In this document: positions 1 through 9,973 of the stretch, piece by piece
Layout: each line of letters begins with the position of its first letter
How positions within the stretch are numbered: the first letter of the stretch is position 1
Assembly (NCBI GenBank): GCA_016286995.1
Contig: JAEEVA010000014.1
Location: 1-64,000 of the forward strand
Length of the DNA stretch: 64,000 nucleotides
Source of the DNA: Prevotella sp.
GTDB taxonomy: Bacteria; Bacteroidota; Bacteroidia; Bacteroidales; Bacteroidaceae
Direction of reading: 5' to 3'
Notes under the pieces: generated by a model
What the model was told of the DNA's origin: nothing
Seen by the model: only the letters and a program-made list of their open reading frames with translations
Databases searched by the model: none
Made by a program: the position numbers and the translations under genes

Positions 1-611
<611 letters not shown>

Positions 612-816
612 TTAAATGGTTATTATTTGTGTTAAAAATACTCTCTTCTTTCTTTTTGCTTGCAAAATTAAAGCAAAAACTACAAAAAGCCAAACATTTT
701 GTTAGAAAAATTGCGTAAACGCTTACGTTTTGCTAATTAATTGATATAAATCAAGTCTTCTTGGCATGCTTAAAGAAGTAAATGGGTGTAAAACGTTCAA
801 TAAAGAGCATAAAAAG

Positions 817-846
817 ACGTGCGCGAGAAAAACTTCTCGCGCACGT
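817..846 (-). terminator. Intrinsic terminator downstream of rpsA
   Basis: Perfect 13-bp inverted repeat ACGTGCGCGAGAA/TTCTCGCGCACGT with an adjacent T-tract on the minus strand. Confidence 0.8.
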
Positions 847-879
847 ACATTAATTATTATTAGGAGGAAGGGTGGGTGA

Positions 880-2658
880 TTACTCGCCCTTCTCCATCTT
901 AGCCTTCAGCTCAGCCAGTACGTCGATATCGCCCAGCGTGGTGCTTGCAGCTACGTTCTCAATCTTCGGAGCGTCGTCCTTCTTAGGAGCACGGGTCTTC
1001 TTGGCAGCAGCCTTCTCTTCACGCTTCGGATCCTCGAAGGTGCGGCTGTGGCTGAGGATGATGCGCTTAGAGTCCTTGTTGAACTCAATCACCTTGAAGG
1101 GCAGCGTCTCGCCCTGAGCAGCCTGTGAACCATCTTCCTTGACAAGGTGCTTCGGAGTAGCGAAGCCCTCAACGTTCTCGTCGAGCTGTACAACAGCACC
1201 CTTCTCCATCAGGTCGATAATCTTACCCTCGTGGATAGAGCCTACGGTGTACTTAGCCTCGAATACATCCCAAGGATTGTCCTCGAGCTGCTTGTGGCCA
1301 AGGCTCAGACGGCGGTTCTCCTTGTCGATGTCGAGTACGATGACGTCGATTTGTGCGCCAACCTGAGTGAACTCAGAGGGATGCTTCACCTTCTTGGTCC
1401 AGCTGAGGTCGCTGATGTGAATCAGACCGTCAACACCCTCCTCAAGCTCAACAAATACACCGAAGTTGGTGAAGTTGCGAACCTTGGCGGTGTGCTTGCT
1501 GCCAACAGGATACTTAACCTCGATAGCCTCCCAAGGATCTTCCTTCAGCTGCTTGATGCCGAGTGACATCTTGCGCTCGTCGCGGTCAAGCGTGATGATG
1601 ACTGCCTCTACCTCGTCGCCAACCTTCAGGAACTCCTGAGCGCTGCGCAGGTGCTGGCTCCAAGACATCTCGCTGACGTGGATCAGACCCTCAACACCAG
1701 GCTGGATCTCAACGAATGCACCGTAGTCGGCAATGACAACAACCTTACCCTTCACGTGGTCACCAACCTTGAGGTTAGCATCCAGAGCATCCCAAGGATG
1801 CGGGGTCAGCTGCTTCAGACCGAGAGCAATACGCTTCTTGTCCTCATCGAAGTCAAGGATAACGACATTAATCTTCTGGTCGAGCTCAACCACCTTGTGG
1901 GGATCGTCTACGCGGCCCCAGCTGAGGTCTGTGATGTGGATCAGTCCGTCAACACCACCCAGGTCTACGAATACGCCGTAGCTGGTAATGTTTTTAACGG
2001 TACCTTCCAGAATCTGACCCTTCTCGAGCTTCGACATGATCTCCTGCTTCTGAGCCTCAAGTTCGGCCTCGATAAGAGCCTTGTGTGATACGACTACGTT
2101 ACGGATCTCCTGGTTGATCTTCACAATCTTGAACTCCATCGTCTTGTCTACGAACTGGTCGTAGTCGCGTATGGGGTGAACGTCAATCTGTGAGCCGGGC
2201 AGGAAGGCCTCGATGCCGAATACGTCAACGATCATACCACCCTTCGTGCGGCACTTGATGTAACCATTGATAACCTCCTGGCTCTCCAGGGCGGCGTTGA
2301 CACGCTCCCAAGACTTCGACATGCGAGCCTTCTTGTGCGACAGGATCAGCTGACCCTTCTTGTCCTCAGCGTTCTCAACGTAGACCTCTACAATGTCGCC
2401 GGCCTTCAGGTCGGGGTTGTAGCGGAATTCCGAGGCGGGGATGATACCATCGCTCTTGTAGCCGATGTTGACGACTACTTCCTTCTTGTCGACGCTGATG
2501 ACCTTACCGTCAACGACCTGGTGCTCGCTAACCTTGTTAAGGGTTTCGTCGTACGCCTTGTCAAGCTCTTCCTTGCTGACGTTAGCGGTCGTGCCATTCT
2601 CAAACTGTTCCCAGTCGAAGTCCTGTAATGGCTGGACGTTCTTTGTTAATTCTGACAT
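880..2658 (-). CDS. rpsA: 30S ribosomal protein S1 (multiple S1 domains)
   Basis: Repeated S1 motifs (GVFVDLGGVDGLIHITDLSW, GAFVEIQPGVEGLIHVSEMSW, GVFVELEEGVDGLIHISDLSW). Confidence 0.96.
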   Translation of the reverse strand: MSELTKNVQPLQDFDWEQFENGTTANVSKEELDKAYDETLNKVSEHQVVDGKVISVDKKEVVVNIGYKSDGIIPASEFRYNPDLKAGDIVEVYVENAEDKKGQLILSHKKARMSKSWERVNAALESQEVINGYIKCRTKGGMIVDVFGIEAFLPGSQIDVHPIRDYDQFVDKTMEFKIVKINQEIRNVVVSHKALIEAELEAQKQEIMSKLEKGQILEGTVKNITSYGVFVDLGGVDGLIHITDLSWGRVDDPHKVVELDQKINVVILDFDEDKKRIALGLKQLTPHPWDALDANLKVGDHVKGKVVVIADYGAFVEIQPGVEGLIHVSEMSWSQHLRSAQEFLKVGDEVEAVIITLDRDERKMSLGIKQLKEDPWEAIEVKYPVGSKHTAKVRNFTNFGVFVELEEGVDGLIHISDLSWTKKVKHPSEFTQVGAQIDVIVLDIDKENRRLSLGHKQLEDNPWDVFEAKYTVGSIHEGKIIDLMEKGAVVQLDENVEGFATPKHLVKEDGSQAAQGETLPFKVIEFNKDSKRIILSHSRTFEDPKREEKAAAKKTRAPKKDDAPKIENVAASTTLGDIDVLAELKAKMEKGE

Positions 2659-3025
2659 AAAAAATAAATATGTTGCCCAATCTCTCGACAGGGCGAGGCC
2701 TGAACAGACGTTTATCAGACCGTCTTTTAATGGGTTAATAATCAGTAGGAGTCAGCGCCTGTTCCGGCTCCTATTTCCCCCTTCGGGGAAAATATTTTTG
2801 CAAAAAGCGGGTGCAAAGGTAATAAAAATAGTTCAGAGTACATTGCTCATACTTCATAAAGGTGACAAAATTAAGCTCTTTTAACTATAAAAAATAAAAT
2901 CTATGCACCCTGAACGATGAATTCTGAACGAAACTTAGTAATTTTGCAAAGTTTTTCGTGATAGCAAACACATGCGACGAAGTAATAAAAATAGTAAAAA
3001 CTGACTCATTGTCGATTTTTTTTTC

Positions 3026-3033
3026 TATTTTTG
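3026..3033 (+). promoter_or_regulatory. Bacteroidetes-type -7 box (TATTTTTG)
   Basis: TAnnTTTG located about 40 bp before the hydrolase ATG. Confidence 0.5.
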
Positions 3034-3069
3034 CAGGTGCAATCTGTATGTATACCTAAAATTAAAGAT

Positions 3070-4620
3070 ATGAAGAAGAATTTATGGATGCTCGCCGCCA
3101 TCCTCACACTCTGCGGCGTTATGAAGGCACAGACCGCCGAGGTATCTGATAGTCTGAAACAGGACAAAAGGTCAACCGATGCCGTTTTCTATAAATACAA
3201 CTACCCGTCGGTCGATGCTGAGGGCAAGGATGTGGTGCTCTCATCATTACTCGTCGCATGGAATCCTGAGGAACCGAATGAGGACGATGGCATAGAGTCG
3301 GTGCATATCTACAGCCACTTTACTATCACGTCAGACGATGAGTGTCCCACGTCGGAAATGAATTTGAAGGAGAGTGTGCTGTTCTCCTTTCTTGCCAATG
3401 GTATTTACGGATTGGGTTCTGACGAAGACCAGAACTTCATTTCCCGTTGCATCATCATCGCCCCCGATTATGAGGGTTACGGTGTCACAAAGGACTTGGC
3501 ACACCCCTATCTGGCACAAGAACTGACAGCCCGTCAGATGACGGATGCCGTGGACTATGGATTGAGACTTTATAATAAGCATGTTAACGACAAGCGTGCG
3601 CTACAGTTCAAGAGCGACTGGAGGTCGTTCGGATTCGGATTCTCACAGGGCGGTGCCGTGGCTTTGGCCGTGCAGCGCCGCTTGGAGCAGCTGGGAATGG
3701 ACCGAGAACTGCGCTACCGTGGCAGCATTGTTGGCGACGGCCCCTACGACCTCATCGCCACCATGCGCTACTACATGGACGACGACGGTAACAGCTACGA
3801 CACGGAGACAGACCACCACAAGGGAATAACCACCATGCCGATGGTCATACCAATGATTATACAAGGTATGTTGGACACGCATCCCGACTTGAAGAGCCAT
3901 AAGCTGGAGGACTACCTCTCGCAGCAGTTCCTCGACACGGGCATCATGGAGTGGATAAAAAGCAAGGAATTGACAATCAACAACATCCACGAGAGGTGGT
4001 ACGAACAGCTGCAGGAGGGTTTTGAGGCTGACGGCCGCACTTACACCAAAGAGCAGATGGAAGAACTGTTCCAGTCGCCCAAGGAGGACAAAGTATGGGC
4101 TCACCTCGACAAACTTTTTACCACACAATTTTACGACTATCTGGCCGATGCCTCGAATTTCAACGATGTTCCCACCGAGAAGGGTGATGCCTGCAAGGAC
4201 CTGCACCGTGCGCTGGCCGACAATGGCGTCGCCTCCGGATGGCAGCCGAAGCACCGCATCCAGTTCGTCCATTCAAAAGGCGACATGGTGGTGCCTTACG
4301 GTAACTACCTCTCCTTCCGTGATGCACACCCCGACGGTGAGGGCGACTGGTACAAGATTGACGATAGCGTCACCCCTTCTGACCACATTGCCGTAGGCAC
4401 CGAATTTTTCCTCTACCTCTGCACCACCGGCACTTACGGCGAGGTATTCCAGTGGCTCGATGAGGATCCGGCGTCAACAGGTATTAATGATTCTCAGCTG
4501 TCAATTGTCAATTATCAATTCTCCAACGCCTGGTATACCCTCGACGGCCGTCGCCTCAATGGCAAGCCTACGGTTAAGGGCCTGTATATCTACAACGGAA
4601 AAAAGGTCGTGATTAAGTGA
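3070..4620 (+). CDS. Secreted alpha/beta hydrolase (lipase-like) with a C-terminal WYTLDGRRLNGKPTVKGLYIYNGKKVVIK tail
   Basis: Signal peptide MKKNLWMLAAILTLCGVMKAQT; GFSQGGAVAL nucleophile elbow; C-terminal tail like those on Bacteroidetes secreted proteins. Confidence 0.75.
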   Translation: MKKNLWMLAAILTLCGVMKAQTAEVSDSLKQDKRSTDAVFYKYNYPSVDAEGKDVVLSSLLVAWNPEEPNEDDGIESVHIYSHFTITSDDECPTSEMNLKESVLFSFLANGIYGLGSDEDQNFISRCIIIAPDYEGYGVTKDLAHPYLAQELTARQMTDAVDYGLRLYNKHVNDKRALQFKSDWRSFGFGFSQGGAVALAVQRRLEQLGMDRELRYRGSIVGDGPYDLIATMRYYMDDDGNSYDTETDHHKGITTMPMVIPMIIQGMLDTHPDLKSHKLEDYLSQQFLDTGIMEWIKSKELTINNIHERWYEQLQEGFEADGRTYTKEQMEELFQSPKEDKVWAHLDKLFTTQFYDYLADASNFNDVPTEKGDACKDLHRALADNGVASGWQPKHRIQFVHSKGDMVVPYGNYLSFRDAHPDGEGDWYKIDDSVTPSDHIAVGTEFFLYLCTTGTYGEVFQWLDEDPASTGINDSQLSIVNYQFSNAWYTLDGRRLNGKPTVKGLYIYNGKKVVIK

Positions 4621-4744
4621 GAGGCTTAACTTCTTTAACTACTGACTACTTAACTACTTCAGAAAGTTGAATCACGGTATGAGGGGAAGGTTCATGCCCT
4701 TAGTAATAAAAGTGTACAATCGTGATGGAATGTTGGCAAATGTT

Positions 4745-4817
4745 AAAAGTGTTTATAGGCAATAAACACAATATTCATAAGCAGTAAACACAGTGTTTAT
4801 TGCCTATAAACACTTTT
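4745..4817. repeat. Three-unit 22-bp-period array forming a perfect 25-bp inverted repeat
   Basis: Units at 4749, 4771, 4793; arms AAAAGTGTTTATAGGCAATAAACAC and GTGTTTATTGCCTATAAACACTTTT. Confidence 0.85.
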
Positions 4818-5055
4818 AGAAACGGCAGCTATAATTTTGCTGTCTGGTAAAAAGTTCGTATCATGACATCATCTGAGCATGCTGTTTTAGATGCTGTTAT
4901 TGCATATTTTGCACCTTCAGCGAAACTTAGGCCAAATAATTAGTATCATCATCAAGACTGGTGAAATCGCCATCTGAATTCGGAGGCACGGGAGCAATCC
5001 TGTGCCTTTTTAATAGAAAAATACGAAATCGTTTTGTCGTTAAAGAAATAATTAT

Positions 5056-5063
5056 TATCTTTG
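5056..5063 (+). promoter_or_regulatory. Bacteroidetes-type promoter TATCTTTG
   Basis: TAnnTTTG about 350 bp upstream of the helicase ATG; surrounding about 72 bp resembles 26162-26233. Confidence 0.6.
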
Positions 5064-5082
5064 CAATCAAGTATCGGCAAAT

Positions 5083-5404
5083 CGTCGTAAACGACGCATG
5101 CTGCAAAGCATCAATCTCTGAGTGCAGAGTGCTGGTATGATTTTCGTTGGTAAACAATAGCATCAGCTATTTGTTCAGAGACTCGTGGAACCTCGGAAAT
5201 TTCATGAAGTAGTGCTCGAACAAGTCAGCCGATGCCCGTGCGATAGCGCGGGCATGACTTGTATCTTAGCACTACAGGTACATCCGAGGACCTCACGAGA
5301 CAAGAGAAAAGTTATGAACGCGCTTCTTTTGTGTCCTGAGGTCTCATTCGAATTACCTGTAAGCAAGCCTGAAGATATAGTTTTGGTGCTTGACTAAAAC
5401 TATA
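5083..5404 (+). ncRNA. Candidate structured leader / ncRNA upstream of the defense locus
   Basis: Successive inverted repeats: CGTCG/CGACG (5083-5096), ATGCT-GCAA-AGCAT (5098-5111), CTCTG/CAGAG (5116-5129), AACAATAG/CTATTTGTT (5153-5175), nested stems 5182-5299, TATAGTTTT/AAAACTATA (5376-5404). Confidence 0.55.
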
Positions 5405-5411
5405 GTAGTGC

Positions 5412-8400
5412 ATGGAACTACCTAAACAATTCGATAACATCACCTCTCATGTCATCGACGATTTGAAGGTGACGCTGTGCCAAGGCTCCAAAGTGGCAAT
5501 GGCTGCAGCGAGTTTCTCCATCTATGCCTTTGAGGCCCTGCAAAAAGAGTTGGAGAAGGTGGACGAACTTCGCTTTATCTTTACCTCGCCAACGTTCAAC
5601 AAGGATCAAACAAAGAAACAGAAGCGGGAGTTCTATATCCCCAAACTGAATCGCGAGCGTACGCTGTATGGTTCTGACTTTGAGATCAAACTTCGTAATA
5701 ACCTTACTCAGCGGGCCATCGCTAAGGAATGTGCCGACTGGATTCGCCAAAAAGTACGTTTCAAGACCAACGTGTCACAGCAGAATATGGCTGGTTTCTT
5801 GAATGTAAAGCAGGATGAGGAGCAATACACCTACATTCCCTTTAATGAGTTTACCACTACGGAATTAGGTTGTGAGCGAGGCAATAATATCTTCCAACTT
5901 GTTCAGAGGCTGCCTTCGCCAATGTCTGACTCCTACCTTAAGTACTTCAATGACTTTTGGGAGGATAGCGAGAACTTCACGGATGTCACCAATGCCATCA
6001 TCGAGAATATCGAAAATGTCTATCGCGAGAATTCGCCAGACTTCATCTACTTCGTCACGCTCTACAATATCTTCAACGAATTCTTGGAAGATATCAGCGA
6101 GGATGTGCTGCCCAATGAGGCCACAGGTTTTAAGAGTTCTCAGATATGGAATAAGCTCTATAACTTCCAAAAGGATGCGGCTCTGGCCATTATCAATAAG
6201 TTGGAGACCTATAATGGCTGTATCTTGGCTGATTCAGTAGGTTTGGGTAAGACCTTTACGGCTATTTCTGTTATCAAGTATTACGAGAATCGCAATAAGA
6301 GTGTGCTGGTGCTTTGTCCCAAGAAACTCTATGAGAACTGGAATACCTATAAGGGCAACTACAAGAACAATCCATTAGAAAAAGACCGTCTGCGCTACGA
6401 TGTGCTGTTCCATACAGACCTTAGTCGTGAGCGTGGCTTGTCGAATGGCATAGATCTCTCGCGCCTGAATTGGGGCAACTACGACCTCATCGTGATTGAC
6501 GAGAGCCATAATTTCCGCAATGGTGGCAAGGTAACGACTGATGAGGACGATGAGAATCCACGTGAAAACCGCTATCTGCGCCTGATGAATCAGGTGATTC
6601 GTACTGGTGTGCGAACGAAGGTGCTGATGCTTTCTGCCACACCTGTCAACAACCGTTTCAACGACCTGAAAAACCAGTTGCAGTTGGCCTACGAGGGCAA
6701 TCAGAATCTGATTAACGACAAGCTGAATACTGATCGTCCTATCGAAGATATCTTCCGTTCTGCACAAGCACAATACAATGCATGGTCACGCATCGAAGAC
6801 CCCAAGGAGCGTACCACGGAGAAACTACTCGATATGCTCTCGTTCGACTTCTTCCAAGTGTTGGATGCTGTGACTATTGCTCGCAGTCGTAAACATATTG
6901 AGAAGTATTACGATACCACGGAGATTGGTAAATTCCCAACGCGTCTACGCCCTATCTCGAAGCGCCCCAAACTGACAGACCTCAATGATGCAATCACTTA
7001 CAAGGAAATAGCCAACCAGTTGGACGACCTGAACCTTGGTATCTATGCACCCTCTGACTATATCCTACCTTCTAAACGAGCCAAATATGAAATCGACACA
7101 GACGACAGAGGTGGACACCTTGGTATGTCTGGACGTGAGAAGGGACTGAAGAAACTGATGGCTATTAATTTGCTGAAGCGCCTAGAATCTTCAGTAAACA
7201 GTTTCCGTCTGACGCTGAGCCGTATGAAGGAAATGATTGACGAGACAATAGAGGCCATTGATACCTTTGTCAAAACCCGTCAGGATGTGCGCCTGGAGGT
7301 GCAACAGTTGGAAAACATGCTCGATGAAGATAGCGAGGATGATGTACTGATTGGTGGCAAGAAGTCTAAAGTATCATTGGCTGATATGGATTGTCGTTCG
7401 TGGAAGCGCGACCTGTTGAAAGATCAGGAGATATTGGGCTTGCTGCTGACTATGATTGAAGATATCAATCCAGAGCACGATAGCAAACTACAGATGCTTA
7501 TCGAGAACCTGCGCGAGAAATTTGCTCATCCAATTAATGGAAACAACAAAAAGGTGATAGTCTTTACAGCCTTCTCTGATACCGCAGAATATCTGTACGA
7601 CAACCTAGCTGCAATGATACTGGCGAAGACGGGGCTCCATGTAGGTTTAGTGACAGGTAATGGCATCCGTTCTACCGTTAAAGGATTGCCTGCTGACTTC
7701 AATAGCGTGCTGACACTCTTTTCGCCAATATCGAAAGAAAAAGACAAACTCTTTCCAAAACAATCAGAAGTCATCGATGTGCTAATAGCCACAGACTGTA
7801 TTTCTGAGGGTCAGAACCTACAGGATTGCGACTACCTGATAAATTACGATATCCATTGGAACCCTGTACGTATCATCCAGCGCTTTGGACGTGTGGATCG
7901 TATCGGTTCGAAGAATGATGTTATCCAATTGGTGAATTACTGGCCAGATATCGAGCTCGACGATTATCTCTATCTGAAAGGTCGTGTAGAGGCGCGTATG
8001 GCTGGTATGGATATAACTGCAGGTGGTGGAGGTAATGTGCTGCTCTCGAATGAAGAACAGACTGATCTTGAATATCGCAAGAGTCAGTTGATGCGTTTGC
8101 AGGAAGAAGTGGTTGACCTCGAAGATATGGACACGGGCATCAACATCATGGACTTGGGACTAAATGAGTTCCGCCTCGACCTGTTGGCCTATCTGCCAGA
8201 GCATCCTGACATCGAGCATACACCCTTTGGCATGAGTGCTGTCGTGCCTGCATCAGCCACAGCAAAGCCTGGTGTCATCTTCATTCTGAAGAACAGAAAC
8301 AATGCAGTCAATATCGGTCATCAGAATCTGCTGCATCCTTTCTATATGGTGTATCTCTCTGACGAGGGCGAAACCATCATCAACCACTTGGCTCCCAAGC

Positions 8401-8669
8401 GACTGCTGGACATCATGCGCTTAGCCTGCAAGGGAAAGCATGAGCCGATGATGGAACTCTGCCATCAGTTTAATCAGGAAACGGACAATGGCAGACGAAT
8501 GACACACTATAGCGACCTGCTGCAAAAGGCTGTCGCAACGATTGTAGCGCAGAAGGAAGAGAGCGACCTTGAAAGCCTCTTCTCCTTTGGCGAGACCACA
8601 GCCCTGCACGGTGATATCAAGGGCCTCGATGATTTTGAACTGATTTGTTTCTTAGTAATCAAGAATTAG
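5412..8669 (+). CDS. SNF2/superfamily 2 helicase, defense-associated type
   Basis: GCILADSVGLGKTFTA (Walker A), DLIVIDESHNFRN (DExH), MLSATPVNN, C-terminal helicase IIQRFGRVDRIGS. Confidence 0.85.
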   Translation: MELPKQFDNITSHVIDDLKVTLCQGSKVAMAAASFSIYAFEALQKELEKVDELRFIFTSPTFNKDQTKKQKREFYIPKLNRERTLYGSDFEIKLRNNLTQRAIAKECADWIRQKVRFKTNVSQQNMAGFLNVKQDEEQYTYIPFNEFTTTELGCERGNNIFQLVQRLPSPMSDSYLKYFNDFWEDSENFTDVTNAIIENIENVYRENSPDFIYFVTLYNIFNEFLEDISEDVLPNEATGFKSSQIWNKLYNFQKDAALAIINKLETYNGCILADSVGLGKTFTAISVIKYYENRNKSVLVLCPKKLYENWNTYKGNYKNNPLEKDRLRYDVLFHTDLSRERGLSNGIDLSRLNWGNYDLIVIDESHNFRNGGKVTTDEDDENPRENRYLRLMNQVIRTGVRTKVLMLSATPVNNRFNDLKNQLQLAYEGNQNLINDKLNTDRPIEDIFRSAQAQYNAWSRIEDPKERTTEKLLDMLSFDFFQVLDAVTIARSRKHIEKYYDTTEIGKFPTRLRPISKRPKLTDLNDAITYKEIANQLDDLNLGIYAPSDYILPSKRAKYEIDTDDRGGHLGMSGREKGLKKLMAINLLKRLESSVNSFRLTLSRMKEMIDETIEAIDTFVKTRQDVRLEVQQLENMLDEDSEDDVLIGGKKSKVSLADMDCRSWKRDLLKDQEILGLLLTMIEDINPEHDSKLQMLIENLREKFAHPINGNNKKVIVFTAFSDTAEYLYDNLAAMILAKTGLHVGLVTGNGIRSTVKGLPADFNSVLTLFSPISKEKDKLFPKQSEVIDVLIATDCISEGQNLQDCDYLINYDIHWNPVRIIQRFGRVDRIGSKNDVIQLVNYWPDIELDDYLYLKGRVEARMAGMDITAGGGGNVLLSNEEQTDLEYRKSQLMRLQEEVVDLEDMDTGINIMDLGLNEFRLDLLAYLPEHPDIEHTPFGMSAVVPASATAKPGVIFILKNRNNAVNIGHQNLLHPFYMVYLSDEGETIINHLAPKRLLDIMRLACKGKHEPMMELCHQFNQETDNGRRMTHYSDLLQKAVATIVAQKEESDLESLFSFGETTALHGDIKGLDDFELICFLVIKN

Positions 8670-8681
8670 AGAATTGGAGAA

Positions 8682-9371
8682 TTGAAAGAGTCAGACAACA
8701 TATTAGGCTATCCGCAAGGTACCATTGTCGATAAGGTGGTACCTAAGACGATGTTCTACAAGTTCATGGAAGTGAACCAACGGATGAAGGTGCGTTTTGT
8801 GAATGACGTGGCGCAGATCTGCTGGCTTTATAAACTCTCTGCCAATACCATCAACGTAACAGCGAGTGAAGAGCTGATAGAAATCGATGTGTTTGTGGTG
8901 ACGCTGAAAGAGCAGGATTGTCCTACGGATGTCTTTACGTTTATCGACATCAACATGCCGCATCATATTGTCTTCATCCTAAAATACGAAGAGCAGTATA
9001 TGCTGCTGATCAACTATAAAGAATGGAAGGACAATACCCACACGCAATTCAAGATAACCAAGTCATTTGCGACTACATGGATGCCCCAAGCGCAATTGTC
9101 ATTGGCTATTCAGGGCCAGTCGCTCCCACGTATCTACGACAACTTTGTGGCGCAGGTCTCAGGCATTGGTGAGCATAAGGCTGGAGCACTCGCAGAGATT
9201 GTTGGATTGAAAAAACGGATTGCCACGATGGAGGTAGAACTGCAATCCTTAGAAAAGCGTATGCGCAAGGAACCGCAATACGATGTGCAGGTCAGGATGA
9301 ATAAACAGGTAAAGGCCAAACGACAGGAGTTGGCTGGGCTAAAACAAAAAATGGAGGAACTGAGCGTATGA
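8682..9371 (+). CDS. DUF4391-like protein
   Basis: 229 aa directly downstream of the helicase; GTIVDKVVPKTMFYKF...WLYKLSANTINV...YKEWKD resembles DUF4391 as recalled. First codon unclear: the ORF start shown may be non-ATG. Confidence 0.55.
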   Translation: MKESDNILGYPQGTIVDKVVPKTMFYKFMEVNQRMKVRFVNDVAQICWLYKLSANTINVTASEELIEIDVFVVTLKEQDCPTDVFTFIDINMPHHIVFILKYEEQYMLLINYKEWKDNTHTQFKITKSFATTWMPQAQLSLAIQGQSLPRIYDNFVAQVSGIGEHKAGALAEIVGLKKRIATMEVELQSLEKRMRKEPQYDVQVRMNKQVKAKRQELAGLKQKMEELSV

Positions 9372-9388
9372 AATACTTGCAATTCTCA

Positions 9389-9721
9389 TTATTTAAGACT
9401 ACGAATAATTTGGTCTATATATTTCTCAGAAACATTCTTTATTTCCTTTTTGTCGTAAATGGTAAGCAGGTTAATACACGTATCTGTCGTCTCTACGACC
9501 ACATTGAGAGTGATGATTCTCAATCCGCCACGTTTACCCCCACCTTTGCTTTTTACTCCAAGACGGATTTTGCGTTTGCCGCCTCCCAAAGAAACTCCTG
9601 CCTCTGGGTTCTCCATCAATTCATATTGCAAATCATTAATATCATCGGCAAGAGAACGGTAACGCTTGGCCAAACGCTTTGCTTGGCGCAGAAATTCTTC
9701 AGTATAGTTGAAGGTTACCAT
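9389..9721 (-). CDS. RelE/ParE-superfamily toxin
   Basis: 110 aa: FNYTEEFLRQAKRLAKRYRSLADDINDLQYELMENP...GGKRKIRLGVKSKGGGKRGGLRIITLNVV...LLTIYDKKE. Confidence 0.75.
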   Translation of the reverse strand: MVTFNYTEEFLRQAKRLAKRYRSLADDINDLQYELMENPEAGVSLGGGKRKIRLGVKSKGGGKRGGLRIITLNVVVETTDTCINLLTIYDKKEIKNVSEKYIDQIIRSLK

Positions 9722-9727
9722 AGACTG

Positions 9728-9973
9728 CTATGCTTCGGCTCTAAGTTCCTCAACCAATGCGTCGAGAGATTTCAGATTCTTACCTGCAAATCGTCCTTCT
9801 TGGGCTTCATTGAAGCCTTTTGTAATAGTTTCCGTTATAAAGGCTTTCTCTGCTTCAGCATCAGTAGAGGATGTAACCATTCTGTCAATAGTTACACCTT
9901 TTATTGCCTCAAGAATTTTTTTCAAACTTGGGAGAAGACTTACGTCCTCAATATTCAATACAATCTGCGTCAT
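9728..9973 (-). CDS. Cognate antitoxin (hypothetical)
   Basis: Internal ATG MTQIVLNIEDVSLLPSLKKILEAIKGV...; directly precedes the toxin; promoter CAAAGATA (TATCTTTG on minus) at 9999-10006. Confidence 0.65.
   Translation of the reverse strand: MTQIVLNIEDVSLLPSLKKILEAIKGVTIDRMVTSSTDAEAEKAFITETITKGFNEAQEGRFAGKNLKSLDALVEELRAEA

Noticed and set aside
5185-5397. 70-aa ORF before the helicase
   Set aside because: Sequence is dominated by inverted repeats; no domain recognised, so treated as part of a candidate structured RNA.
5083-5404. Retron or group II intron RNA
   Set aside because: No reverse transcriptase gene in the window and no domain V-like motif recognised.
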